A stretch of DNA of 64,000 nt from Membranipora membranacea (Eukaryota > Bryozoa > Gymnolaemata > Cheilostomatida > Membraniporidae), in NCBI GenBank assembly GCA_914767715.1, contig OU612065.1, positions 14,386,001 to 14,450,000 of the forward strand, given 5' to 3'. Every line of letters begins with the position of its first letter. Position 1 is the stretch's first letter. The notes beneath the pieces were generated by a model. That model was not told the DNA's origin, did no database searches, and worked only from the letters and a program-made list of their open reading frames with translations. The translations under genes were made by a program, and so were the position numbers. This document shows, piece after piece, positions 30,552 to 43,141 of the stretch.

Positions 30552-31810
30552 TTCCTTATTATTTAAAGGGCAACCAAGGTTTCTAACAACTTATCATTGA
30601 TTAATAGCAGTCGCACCTTTTTCGTAGGAAAAAAGACAAAATATAATTCGGATGATTATCCAGATTAGCCAGAATTCTTGTGAAACATTTCTTCCATCAG
30701 GTACTCAAACTCCGCTAAAAGAGAATACCACAGAGCAGTTTCCTGTTCCTGTTATTACTTAGCCTGTGCTCTATCATCATTACAGCAATGTCTTGGAACC
30801 TCCCCTAAACTGAAGTGTTACCCAGCTTACAGTCAGCAACTACTTTGAGTTTTGCATCGCGTAATGCAGAAAGCTGATGCTGCCCAGCACATTATTTACT
30901 ACCATTTAATGCATTGCTGCGAAACCTTGGTTGCCCTTTAATAACTTTCCTCCATTCACCAGATTTCAAAACTAGAATTGAAAACCTGTTAGCTTTATCA
31001 CACTCTCATATTGTTTATCCCAGTATTTTTTATGCAATTGTTTCTTACATCACTTAGTCACTCGGCCGCATTAACCATGTTCCCATGTGGATTTTGAGGT
31101 CGACTTATATCGAGCTGAGTTGTCACCTCTTGGCTCGCCCTGAAAATATGCATCCATTCCCATGGATAGAGGTGAAAACATAAAAAAAAACAGAACTTGT
31201 ACCCAGGCCACTTCGATAGAAGTCTTTGATGATAACCGCTCAGCCACACCAGCCTGCTGTACCTGGCTCAGCTCTGCTCAGTGCCAACTAAGAGGTATTC
31301 CCCTGGCATGGGAACAGCCTTGGAAATAGCCTCATGTCGATCCATGGAAATCCAGTGATTGATAACCCGTTTGGTAACTATATTCAGTTTCACTGAGAAA
31401 TATTTAATAGTGTTTTTCACTGCTCGTCCTCTTATAAAAAAATAGCATGCATGACGAATTCAGAAAACTAACTATTGCATACCTCGTATGACTGTTTTTG
31501 TTTCCTCTTATCTGAGTTATTTTTATTTGTCTGTTTATTCTGAACTCATTATGGTTGGTTGCACACTCATATTGGTTCTAATAAATTTTCAATAAATTTG
31601 TTGTCAATTCCTGGAATCCTAGCAAAACCTGTTAATGCAGGTGGAGCGTAACATGATATCATTTGTGGCGGTTTATGGTGGTTGAGGCACTTGTTAATTT
31701 TAAGAGCATGCTTATCTTTATAATAGTGCAGAACACTAGGGCACCTCGTAGGAATCACATGGAAATACTCATCCAGCCAGAGATTTCATAGTTGTGAATT
31801 TAAAATCAAC
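30552..31810. other. Intergenic region between L2 and L3, with a SINE
   Basis: No exon seen. It contains a tRNA-derived SINE on the minus strand (about 31058-31260). Its last 370 bases align with the region upstream of L2 and presumably hold the L3 promoter. Confidence 0.5.
31058..31260 (-). repeat. tRNA-derived SINE
   Basis: Read on the minus strand, GTGTGGCTGAGCGGTTA (complement of 31232-31248) is a Leu/Ser-type tRNA A box. About 30 bases later CTGGGTACAAGTTCTG is a degenerate B box. A non-tRNA body with an A-rich tract follows. Not a functional tRNA: no cloverleaf can be closed. Confidence 0.55.
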
Positions 31811-34800
31811 ATGACCACACGAATTATTCTGCTGATATTACTGGCATGCCATCAGTTGCCCTTCCTAGGTAAGTTTCTTACTCTTATTACTATGGTTCAC
31901 GCAGGTGATTAGATTTCTATGATGTCACTTAGGACTTTCTCCATTTTTCTGCACCTTTGTACCAACTTGACCTAGTTATATCCACCATAGAAATACTAAC
32001 ACTATGAAGGACTTCAAGATTGTGGCTGCAATTGGTTATAACACATTTCCGATGGCAGATAATCCTGTTTCTCTCTTTTTATGCACTTTAAAAGGCCTAA
32101 ATTGGATGAAATTATCAGATTTTGAGAAACAAAAGATTAACTTAAGCGCATTAACCTGAAGTTCAATTAAACCATGTTTATAATACGAAATCTGTTACCT
32201 TATATACTATACCACACAGTCTTTGAATTGCTGGAGATGATTGGTGAAACATGGCAATCTAATTAAGGCTAATAATGCTCGTCTTCCTCCAGTTTTGAGT
32301 AAGGAAGGAAATTTGGTGACGATGTAATCACTCTTTTTGTTCTTACAGTTGCTGACAACGGTGCCAAAGGAATATCAGAGAAATGTGTCAACTGTCTGCT
32401 TCTGGTATGCTTGCCTGGGGTTCTTCTTTTCACTGTTCAATTAAGTCATCCTTTGTTTCAATTGTTCAATAACTGTCACCAAATTCAACATAGGCGCGGT
32501 TGTAAAGGTTATCAACGGAATTCATGAGATCATGTCCTGATCAGTTTCAAGCACTATTCGACAATGATTAGAGTGCTTCACCTCACTCAGAGATAGGGAT
32601 AACATCTCGATTGTACTCTTGTACTAATACAAAACATATAAGAGATCTCTTGCATCATACTATATAATGTCAATCTGCCCCCTGCTGATTTGTCATAGGG
32701 TCAATAAAACTCATGTTTAGGTGGACAGCCTGGTCTCAGATGACCTGAATTTGGAGCAACCATAACAGACCAGAAGCCCTTTCATTTCACAAACCTACTC
32801 TGGCTTGCGTGGGAGACATTATGACTTTTGCGATATTTTTTAGTAAGTGTCTGTGAGTAACTTACCGTACCATACCAGCAGTGTTGTTATAAGTTGTTCT
32901 TCTTTTAGGTACAACCATCGCCAGAGAAGGATTGCATTCCGCACCCTTCTTTACCAGATACAGAACAATGCGGGCCTTTCAAGATGACTCCAGGTTTTTA
33001 CACTGATTGCCAGTTTGCTACACATTCCAACCTCTCAGGTATGAACATAAAATGACTGCCTTGCCAGCACATTGTTGCAATGCATTGGGAAGGAAATCGC
33101 AATTAATCATTATATGGATATCTGAAATGAAGATTGTCCAATGCTGAGTAGGGAATTGAGGTTGTTTCCTTGCCAGCTTTCCCTACATGTATCAGGTTGT
33201 TGAGAACAGGTTCCTCATAACTGGGTTTCCTCCTACAGGTTTTCCTGTAAACAACTCACTAATTTACTTACAGTTATAATTCCATTAATCTAGTTGCCTG
33301 TATATCTAATTCGTACAGAAATTAATCCAAAATGGGGTACTTACGAAGGATGCTGGCAGGACTTGAACTGCAGTAAGACATGCGTGGCAGCTTATCACAA
33401 CCTTTACGGGGAGGCTTGTGCTGCCACGAAAGACAAGCATGAGGATGACATGGTGTGCGCTGATTATGCTCAAATTCATTTTGGAGGAGCCAACAGCTGC
33501 GGTAACCCAAAGCTGGAGCCAACAGAGATTATACAGAACATGACTCTACTCTGCGGCTGTATGAGTGAGTAGACAGAATTCACTTGAGGAAATTTAATCT
33601 GGCACACGTACAATAATAAATATATTGATGCTACTCCTAGTTTACAGCCTTGGTGCAGTTGTATTACCAATGATTCATGAGCGTTGCATCTCATATTCAC
33701 TCACAATATGTAATTGATTCAGCTGTGATCGGAGACAGAGAAAAATGCCTGGAAATGATTGCCGCGGAGGAGTCGGTAAAAACAACAGTTCCCTCATCTG
33801 GAACAGACAACTACCAACAAATGGCTGTCATCATACTCAGCATCTGTTGTGTCATCCTGATCATTATGATCATAGCTGTATCGATGTATTGTCACAGGAA
33901 GAACAGGAAACTAACCATGACAAGTAACTTAGGTAAGTCAATTACCATCACTAACAGGATAATGATTTAAAAACGATGGGAGTTATTTTATGGTGGTAGA
34001 ATAGAGCATGTAAAATACTAAAGGCAAAAATTCACTAAGTTCAAACTAACTTAATGGTATGATATTCTGCTGGCATAAATATTTTGCTCACACAGTAGAC
34101 CATGATAATGCGCACAGCTTCAAGTTGTGAAGTTATTAGCCCTCATGTGTGAATGAAACTTATCGAAATAGATAGAGTGTTCATCAAAATTGAATTTTGA
34201 TTTTTATCTTCACAGATGCCAGAACTAGGGCTGCCAAGCTGCACAAACAGAGTGACCTACGGACAGGTGCTCCTAAAAAAGTCTACATGTCAGCGAGCTC
34301 ATCATCGAAGCTAACTTGCCCAGTATCACCACTATCTGAAAGCCCAAACAAACCCACAAAGTCAGCTAAGAAGAATTCCCCACCCACGAACGAACACCTC
34401 AACAGATTGAGCCATACTGGGAACCCCTCTGGTGGTTTGTATGGTTTGGTGATGAATAATGATCCGCCTGCTTTTGATGCTGAAGTTCTTGCTGGACTTC
34501 AGCTTTCCCCAACAAGAGTAACAGCAGATAGCAGAGATCCAGATTATGAGGCAGCTATTCCAGTCAGTGGATCACCCAGCTCAAGTCTAGATGATGTCAA
34601 AACAGTCAACAGGCATCGTCTCGACTCCCTAAACCGAGGCGGTGCGTCACCGGGCTCTAGTTTTCCTGACCTTAGTGATAAATCTGAGGAATTTCTGAAT
34701 CAGAAACTTAATGCAGGATACATAAATGCACAGGACCTAAATGACGTATCTCCCAATGAAAGTCCGAAACAGCAAGTAACCCGCAACCCTATTCCTACAC

Positions 34801-34820
34801 CTCGTGATTCTCATGCGTAA
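31811..34820 (+). CDS. i-type lysozyme-like single-pass transmembrane protein L3 with long cytoplasmic tail
   Basis: Six exons: 31811-31868, 32349-32404, 32909-33038, 33319-33564, 33723-33932, 34216-34820. In-frame product of 434 residues. Signal peptide (IILLILLACHQLPFL), then a lysozyme-like domain (~30-165) with CVNCLLL, CGPFKM, DC, CSKTCV.AYH and CADYAQIHFGG, closing with CGC. Glu at position -3 of SPEKDC matches the expected catalytic Glu. One transmembrane helix (~197-221, VIILSICCVILIIMIIAV) is followed by basic HRKNRK. The 200-residue tail is Ser/Pro-rich and contains YINAQDL (Tyr codon 34719-34721) and a near-terminal PIPTPR (34788-34805). These fit a Grb2-type pYxN site and a CIN85/CD2AP-type SH3 ligand. 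Likely a type I surface protein that combines a lysozyme-like ectodomain with signalling or endocytic adaptor sites. Enzyme activity is unproven. Confidence 0.8.
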
Positions 34821-37800
34821 TCCCTTATTATTTTACTTAATTTTTTCCATTTTCCAACCAATTCAGAAATAACTTAATTTTTATTCATTCATCAAATTAG
34901 TCAGCTTTATTACACTCTCTTAGTTTTTATCCTGGTATTTTTATTGCAATTGTATCAAACATTACTAAATCATCATATGATATCCGCATTGATAATCCAT
35001 GTTGGTAACTATCATCAATAACAAATATTTTTTACTGTTTTACATTCCTCATTGAGCAATATTTACTTTCTTTGTCAACTTCTTTGACCTAATTTCAGAG
35101 ATCGTCGTGTCGACGCAGTGCAAATCTTGTAGTAACATCTATCTTCTTAGTATATTGTATCGGTCACTTGTTATTTGGTTATTGATTTCAATTTTTATTC
35201 TGCTCTTTATACCATTTCTTTATATTATATGTGGAGGACTCATGACTGTCAGTACCGTACCACAATTGAATACTTAGTCCAACGCTATCTGGTCCCACCA
35301 CCATTATTGTCATCACTATTGTCAAACGTCAGAACTTAAAAAATTGAGTAGTTGTTCTCTCTTTTGTTATTCTTATCTGAAGAGGTTTGTGCTTGCGAGT
35401 AATGATAATACTTTCACGAAGCCCAATTTTGCTACAGTAAGAGCTGAGTGTGAAGGTCGTTGATCGGAGCCAATCTCTCTTAGTTATAATATGTTGCTGT
35501 GGAAAAAATCGAGTTCATGGACACGGGATAGAACTACCGAATATTTGATTCATCTAAATATTGTAGTTCAATTTCATCTGGAAGAAGTTTAGTTGGATTT
35601 TTCTCTGCAAAGTTCCACAATGAATCACATCATCAGTCTTTCCGACATATTTTTACATAATCTCTCAAGTAAAAGTGAATATATATCATTCATATTCATT
35701 TGCAGCAAATAAATATTAGTATAATTCTCAGGCCACCATATCTCATCTATAGGGTGAGCCAGTATATCCATAAACGAGTGTAACTCAATCAATCAAGCAA
35801 TACAATTCAGTCAAACTGGACATGCAGTCGATATTATATTTTGTTCTTCAGGTGGAAATGCTGAGTCTACGCTCCCAAGTGATGATTGCCTGGACTGTCT
35901 TGCCAAGGTTTGGTCTTTTGCTCTTGTTTAAAGAACAAAAACTTTATGATACAATGTCTCGTCAGAAGTGTATGTCAAAATTATCATAATTACCGAGATT
36001 TAGAATCAGTGACGCTTGTAGTGGTAGTCCATTATCAGCCAATAATGGAATACCACTACAGTACATGTGACCGGGTGAGGTTTGAGTACTAAAACCAGGA
36101 TATATGGGGTGTTTGAGATATATATTGCGTCACCGAACCCTGTGTCTATGCCTGATTGACAAGACATATTTGCATACAGATTTCATAACTGTTTGGCAAT
36201 TTTTATAAAATTTGTATTCGACGAGCTCAATATTGATTAAGATAATACTGGCAATCTACCAACAAACTCTTTATTCCTTGAATACTTTCCTCTGATGTAA
36301 AAAAATTGTTTATCTATTTGTACTTGGTTTCTATTTCGGCAATTGAATGGGATGCAATCGGAACAAACAAAGCAGAGGCACTTAGGTGACAGAGTCATAA
36401 AAATCAACCAGTTAATTTTTCAAATGTTTTGCGTTGTCCCATTTATATTCCCCTGTCATGACCATACTGTTATCTGCATGTGTTAAAGAGACATAATAAT
36501 TTGCAAGGCTGTATGGAGGACAATGAAGTTGATACCTATTTGTGGTAGATATGGGATTGTAGCGCACCTGGGCTTATTGGTAAGGAGATCTATCAATTTA
36601 GCTTTGTGTTGCTGATGTTGAAATAATGTTACCTAGTAGAATGAGTTAAATACCTATGCACGTAGCTTCAGATCAGCCAAACCATGTCCATATAGTGTTC
36701 TCACTTACTCTCATGTGGCTTAAATCTGTTTTCCTATATATGAGTTGTCCACACACATCAATGAGAGGACAATCGCTAAATTTAGGAAAATAAATCATTT
36801 TGAGTTGAGAATGGCTTCTCTCATTCTTTCGGTATCTACTCAAAAGATAGTCCTCTTCTTATGCATCAGTGGAGACATTCTACAAATCATGGAACAGTTT
36901 AATAACAGCTATTCGATATACCTGTAAAATGTCAGTCATGTCTGGTTTAAACCATCAAGAACATTCCTTTTCTTTATTCAATGCCCAACTGGGGAGGGCT
37001 ATAAGGCTCAACAAAACACGGGTTGATCTTTTTTTACATTTTTTTAATTGATGACTTTAGAAGTTGTGCCTTAGATGATGTCTGTGCAATGTAAACTAGC
37101 CTACGCTCAGAGATTTGTGAGGGCGGATTTTCAGGAGATCATCTGAAACCTTACAGTACGATGTCAATCAAATGGTTGGTAATGAATCACAATATGAAAG
37201 GGTGAAATGTTGCCCTCTTTTGGGTATATGTTACTTTCCGGATATGTGTGATTAGGAGGTTCCTTTTGCATTTCACAAAGTTTGCAGGAAATATGCACCT
37301 CTGCCAACGCTTGGTGCTAACTGATATAACATGGGAAAAATTTTGTTGTTAAGTTGGCCTCATTAATATGCAGATACAGTCTAAAGTTCAACTTGACTAG
37401 GCAAATAAAAAGTGCAACTTGGAAAATTGCAAAAACTCACAAGACAGCATTATTCAAATGTTGATAATAAATCACATGATGATGGTAATAAATTACTTGT
37501 GAGGACGTTTAAACTCTGCAATAGTGCAGACAGACAATACAACCTCAAAACAGAAAGCTTCATGTTTCTTATCTGTATCTTTTCAGTGCCTTAAAGTTCA
37601 AAGTGTGTAATAGTCAGCACCAGAGTGAAGTACCCGAGATGAGACTCCTGATATGGATTTTCCTGACAGACCATAGGAAGTGAAATCATCTGCATTTGTG
37701 CTCATATCTCTACTGATATACTCACTCTTATCAAATACTACCATAGACTTAAGTATATGTATACTCCTTTATCATTGATCTGACACTAAAGAGTATCATA

Positions 37801-39508
37801 GAAAACGGATAACATTGTCTGGTTTTCCTAAAGGTAAGCTTTGAGTGAAGATTTGAACATTTAGCTTGGGTTTGAGTGGAGGGGGAGGGGGTAAGTGTTG
37901 TGGGCGTTTATCTCAAAGCTTGTCAGTTGCATCCTTCACTGATATATCAACACATGATATAATCTAGCTCGTCTTTGCTACTAGCTGGTGATCTTCTCAT
38001 GAAAGTCAGAGCTTTGTGTTGCAGAGGTAGACCGGCTATATATTTTTGCATAGAATGAGTGCCTAGCTGGATCAAACAATGATTATATCTGGGTACAGAT
38101 GTGAAAAAAACCAGCTGCTGATAAACTCTCAAAATAGTCACATACCCAATCTGTAACAATACTAACCCATTGATTGCCTGAATTACCTGAATTGAGACAC
38201 AACATCAAAACTGGCTATACAATTTTATGTATTGGCAAGTAAAGGAAATCAAGAATTAAGAATTTCAGAATGAGCTCTGTTTATTAACCAATTTCCAAAT
38301 GTCATCTTGAACATGTTTTGCAGTGCGGACAGCATGAGAGCAATGGCTCGAAAACATGAGACAAACCATCAGACAGATTGACACACTCATGTACAGACAT
38401 TCGGTAATGTAATGGTAATGAGATGTTGAAAGTCCAATGAGCATAAATGTAAAGCATAAAAATGTAAATTAAATGTTAGACACGTTTTAGATATTGTGCT
38501 AAAATGTTTGATGTTTCACACATCGGTGGAAACATTTTGGAATGGTAATTTCAAGTTTTATTTCAGTGCTGGCATGAGGCAATCAAGTGTTCTCTACATT
38601 ACTACACATGACTGATGTAATAAAAATTATGACAAAGCATTATTTTGACGTTCTCATGCAGACTTAATTGTTTTGATGTAACTTACCAGGCCTTAGCAAT
38701 TATTGCTAACCATCACAGAGCCGAATTACTTTCTGTAGATAATTAACAAACAGGTTGATTTTTTTTGGGAATGTGCTTGATGGAGCCTCTCATTAAATGT
38801 CCAAGCTTATCTTCAGCTAAATGCCTATAAATACCTATTTATTTGTTATGGCTGGTGTTGTTGCGATGAACAAAATCTTCAAGGTTACTGTTAGGCTCCA
38901 GTGTTCAGCTGAGAAATATTCATCTGGGAGAATTTCATACAGCTGTACTGTCAGGTGTATCTTAAAGACAAAACCCGTCATGGCTTGTTTGTGTTTTTTT
39001 ATTATTTAGCTGGAAAAAAGTGCAATAATAATTGGAATTCTTGCTTCAGGATCTATAATAAGCAAAGGGGAAGTCTCATTTTATAGTTATTAATTGCATC
39101 AGCTTGCCCAATATCTGACGCGTTGTTAAGCCTTGATAAATTGTATTGTACTTGAGTGTATGGTGCACATAGCAGATTAAAAATAGAGTGGCGATGATGA
39201 GTGATGACACAGCACACTGAAAGTGAAATGTACCTGGCACTCCATCTGGGCAGTGTCATATTGTTATTTGTCATATAAATTTTATTGCATTCTTTGATGT
39301 TGCCATGGTATCTGACAATCTTCACACAGTGCTTAAACTATGGAAGTGAAAGAAGCAAGAGATCCGCTAAGTCAAAGAGGCAGTTTTGTATTCATTCTCT
39401 TGTTGAGCAGAATTTACCACTAACATTTTTTTCCATATCTAGTTATGCTGTGGTTAAAATGAGACGCTGAATATCTAGAACCAGAAGTAAAAGGGTCATC
39501 TAGCTAAC
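34821..39508. other. Long intergenic region with one orphan lysozyme-type exon
   Basis: Apart from the exon at 35852-35907, no coding exon of the cluster's type was found. I searched by eye for CG.F, CADY..IH and transmembrane exons. No strong inverted repeat seen. It may be the remains of a lost family member. Confidence 0.45.
35852..35907 (+). pseudogene. Orphan exon 2 of a lysozyme-like gene (L4 remnant)
   Basis: Acceptor TTCTTCAG, then 56 bases reading GGNAESTLPSDDCLDCLAK in phase, then GT. Length and phase equal exon 2 of L2 and L3, and the CLDCL motif matches L1, L5 and L6. No matching signal-peptide exon before it or domain exons after it were found before L5 begins, so this looks like a remnant. 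Use as an alternative exon of L5 is a less likely reading. Confidence 0.6.
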
Positions 39509-42500
39509 ATGTTTAAAGTCAACGCTAGTCACAGCTATGTGATCTTCATTTCACTCGCTACTGCATCGCAGTTTGTTTGTGGTGAGTACAACTTCTAAAT
39601 ACTATTGGAATTATTCTTACTCACCTTGAAACTGAGCTATGACAGCTAAATTGAATCGACAGTTGAAAAAATACCATACCATTAAAACACAGCAATAATC
39701 CTTTCACGGCAAGCAGCCTTTTTTCACAGTTACGTTATGGTATACAGCAAACTATCTCTAAGCATAAGCAAAATGTGGAGCTAATAATGGTATGGATCTT
39801 CTCTGGACGTTATTTTGTTTTCCTGACAAATTGCACTGCTAGTCATGAGCCGTATAGCAGTTCTATCCGCAAGCTGAAGTAATGCTGACCTACTTGGTCT
39901 TACCCTGCACCCTTAGTTCAATGTGGAAAAGCGTGAACTTGAATTTTTTGCATGAGCATGGAGCAGAAAAGTTCAGTTTTTTATAAGGCAATCATGAAGC
40001 TCAATATTTTACTTGCGTTACTTACAAGTAACAAACAACACTAACTGCCAGTTTATTTTGTAGATACCAGCGCACAAACATCGGATCAATGCCTGGACTG
40101 CTTGAGAAAGGTTTGTAATGAAATATTGTGATCCATATACAACCCTGTAATTTTCGGGTAATATAACATAGGCAAATAATTCAACAACAAAACAATAATC
40201 CAAAATGGCTAAATCCCAACATTGGCTACCAGACGTCCCCCGATCGGATTTCTGTGTCTGCCAAATCTAACAAAGCACAAAGAACAAAGCAGCCTATCAG
40301 CATAATTGACGTTCATCCTTACCAGGAAACTGTACTGGCACAATGTGAGTTTCATCCCATTTTCTCAGAAGATGATTTAGATAGGGCCAATAATGTCATC
40401 GCCAATCACGATCATGCGAGATTGTGTCACACCAAGTAGTAACAGTTACTCCATGGTCACACTAGGATCTTAATAATAAATGTCATCTTGAGCTGAATAA
40501 TGCATTATTCAACATTTTCAGCTTCTTGTCCCTGTGCCAGGAAATCATGTTTAAAGGGTGATACTCTTATTTTCCTTTCAGAATAATCCTGTAGACGGAT
40601 GCATCCGGGATGAATCGGATGGTCAAGAGTACTGTGGGCCATTCCGTATACGGCAGGATTATTTCACGGATTGTCAACAACATGATGATGCCTTGAGTAA
40701 GATTGTCATGAATTTATAGGCTGGGCTGACAACCACTAGCTAGTAGCTACCAAAGCTACTCAAAGTCGGTGCTCGACGCTACAGCAAAATTGAAAAGTAG
40801 TTCCACTTTAATGAGGTTTTTTTGCAACTATTTTTGGCCATTAATTACAGAACCAATTGAAAACATCATAGGTATGATTCCAAAACCCATATTGAGTTCA
40901 GGATTCAGGTTCAAATTTATGAATTTGTCTATTCTATCCAATGATCTGATTTTTCTTATTCTTACAGAAAATGAACTTTATGAGTCATGTACGAACAACC
41001 TGGAGTGTGCCAAAAAATGTGTCAGAGCAAACCAGAAGCATTTTGGACCGTCCTGTCTGATAGCCCTACAAAGTGTTAATAAGCACAAGCAGAACCTCAC
41101 ATGTGCGGACTATGGCAGAATGCACTTTAATGGTAACAACGGGTGTGCTCTGGACACAAGTGATTTGAAAATATACTTTGATCGCCTTGAAAAGCTCTGC
41201 GACTGCGGAAGTGAGTAGCATTCGTCCTGGCCTGCCAGAGCTATGGGGTCTTTAGCAGAAAACAAACATTTTTTATTGATAAAGCCTGAAGTGTTGTACA
41301 GAGAACTCGTTTACAATCAAACCTTTCATTTACATATATGGGTGATTCTTTGATAATCTGAAATAAAATAAATGTTGGAGGGTTTGTTTTGAACAGAATA
41401 GTTACAAAATAACAACATCACAAAAAGCATTGCATCATTGCGCCCTGCTGCTACTTCTATAGAACACAATATGGTACTAAATTGTAGCATGAAACAAAAT
41501 TTTCTTTCCCGTTATACTCAGGCATGCCTTCATGGTATTGCAAAGTTGGAAGTACTTGTCAAAGCAAATTCTGCCCACTATCAGCCTTATTTTTGCAACC
41601 AAGGTAACTTCACTCATTTTTACACGCAGAGTGAACCAGCAAAAATTTTCCTTTTATAGTTAGTGATAGCAAGGAGTTAAAGACTTTAACTCCTTGGTGA
41701 TAGTAATAATACAATCAATCAAGAAGCTTGACCATTTAAAATGAAAAGTTTCATACAGCAAAAAATGATCTAAATATTTACATCTTTTCACAGTAATTTC
41801 TACAAATTGTGAACAGAATCAAGTATCCACCTCTACGATGCTGCCGCTGACACCAGAGAGATTAGTCCTCTTTATATTGACTCCTGCTCTAGCACTGGTC
41901 TTAGTAGTACTCATCGTATTTGGAGTATATCAATATAGAGCATACAAGGCGAAGTTAGAGCTCGCCAGATCAGGTTGGTGTTATTGGCATTACATCTGAT
42001 GGCCGTTCATCAACTCTAAAGGCAATTGTTTTATATATATATATATATATTAGATATAATATGTAATATATAAATTACATGTTTTTCTTGTCCCATATGA
42101 AAAATTGTTAGACATTGTGTATGACGAAAAAGCGAAAGCTCAAATATATCAAGATTAGAAACTAAATTTAATGTGGTCGACGTTCTTTCATCCAGTTGAC
42201 ATCAAAATTGACTGATAGCTTGCTGAAAATCTAACTTTTGGATTGGAAGCTATGTTAGAAATTTTGTAACAATCGTGACATCCAGGCTTTGAAAGTGGGT
42301 AAAATGATGAGAGCGTCAACACAAGGCCTAAATGTTATTATACTTTGTTAATTCTGGCACATATAGGAATTGCATTACATGAGGGGCTAGAAAATGACCT
42401 TATCGCTGTTGCAAAAATAACTCTTCGACTCAAAGAAGGCTAAAAGCACGAAGTTCCACAAAAAATATTTCTAAGTTATGGATATTTATCAGTCGTCCTT

Positions 42501-43141
42501 TCAACCAAAAAACCATACAGTTGCTTTTTGGCAAAATATCAAGGTTATGGAATCTTCAATTCACAGGAGTCACGTTGACACATTTTTTCACTTTTTCAGA
42601 AAATAGGGAGCTAAGGAATGCTAACGCCACATTTGTCGCTAATCAAACTAGCAACATAGTAACCTTGGGAAATAACAATTCCATTTTGCCAGCTACACAG
42701 AAAAGCAGTTCCGAATATCAACCTCCAGAATTGCCTCCAAAGACTGGCATATCTCCAATTAAACATCAGCCTACGATAAATGAGGCATTTGTCAGCGACC
42801 AAGCTTTATGTGAAAAGGAAAGTGACCACACATCGTGGCCTAAGGTGACTGGTGTTAAAGATGTTGAGCACAAACCTGTTACCAGAAGTGTGAGCTATGT
42901 AGAAAATGCTACATATGTTCGAATGCCAGCTGCCACAAATGAGTTATCACAAACTCTCTCATCTACTGATGATAATATGACACTGATCACTAACATCTCT
43001 ATGCAATCAGGCGGAGGTGAGGACGCGTCTGCACATTACATCAACGCAGCTGATCTCCTCAGCTATAAGCCTGACCCCTCAAAAAACTCATCTCACTCGC
43101 TCAAACCTATGCCGTTACCCAGGGGTGTGATGAAAAGCTAA
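39509..43141 (+). CDS. i-type lysozyme-like single-pass transmembrane protein L5
   Basis: Six exons: 39509-39581, 40064-40110, 40582-40696, 40968-41210, 41794-41973, 42600-43141. In-frame product of 399 residues. Signal peptide (YVIFISLATASQFVC), CLDCLRK, CGPFRIRQDYFTDC, CAKKCVRAN, CADYGRMHFNG and terminal CDCG match the family Cys pattern. The expected catalytic Glu is absent: NPVDGC has Val at that place, with an Asp one residue later. A transmembrane helix (~184-205, LALVLVVLIVFGV) is followed by YQYRAYKAK. The 180-residue tail has a polyproline patch (PPELPPKTG), several Tyr sites, HYINAADL (Tyr codon 43037-43039) and C-terminal PMPLPRG (43106-43123). Probably a non-enzymatic surface receptor or lectin-like binder. 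Divergent from L3 but same gene plan. Confidence 0.78.

Noticed and set aside
40254-40439. 61-codon open frame in intron 2 of L5
   Set aside because: It lies between two well-defined family exons, has no acceptor or donor of the right phase, and no paralogue has it.
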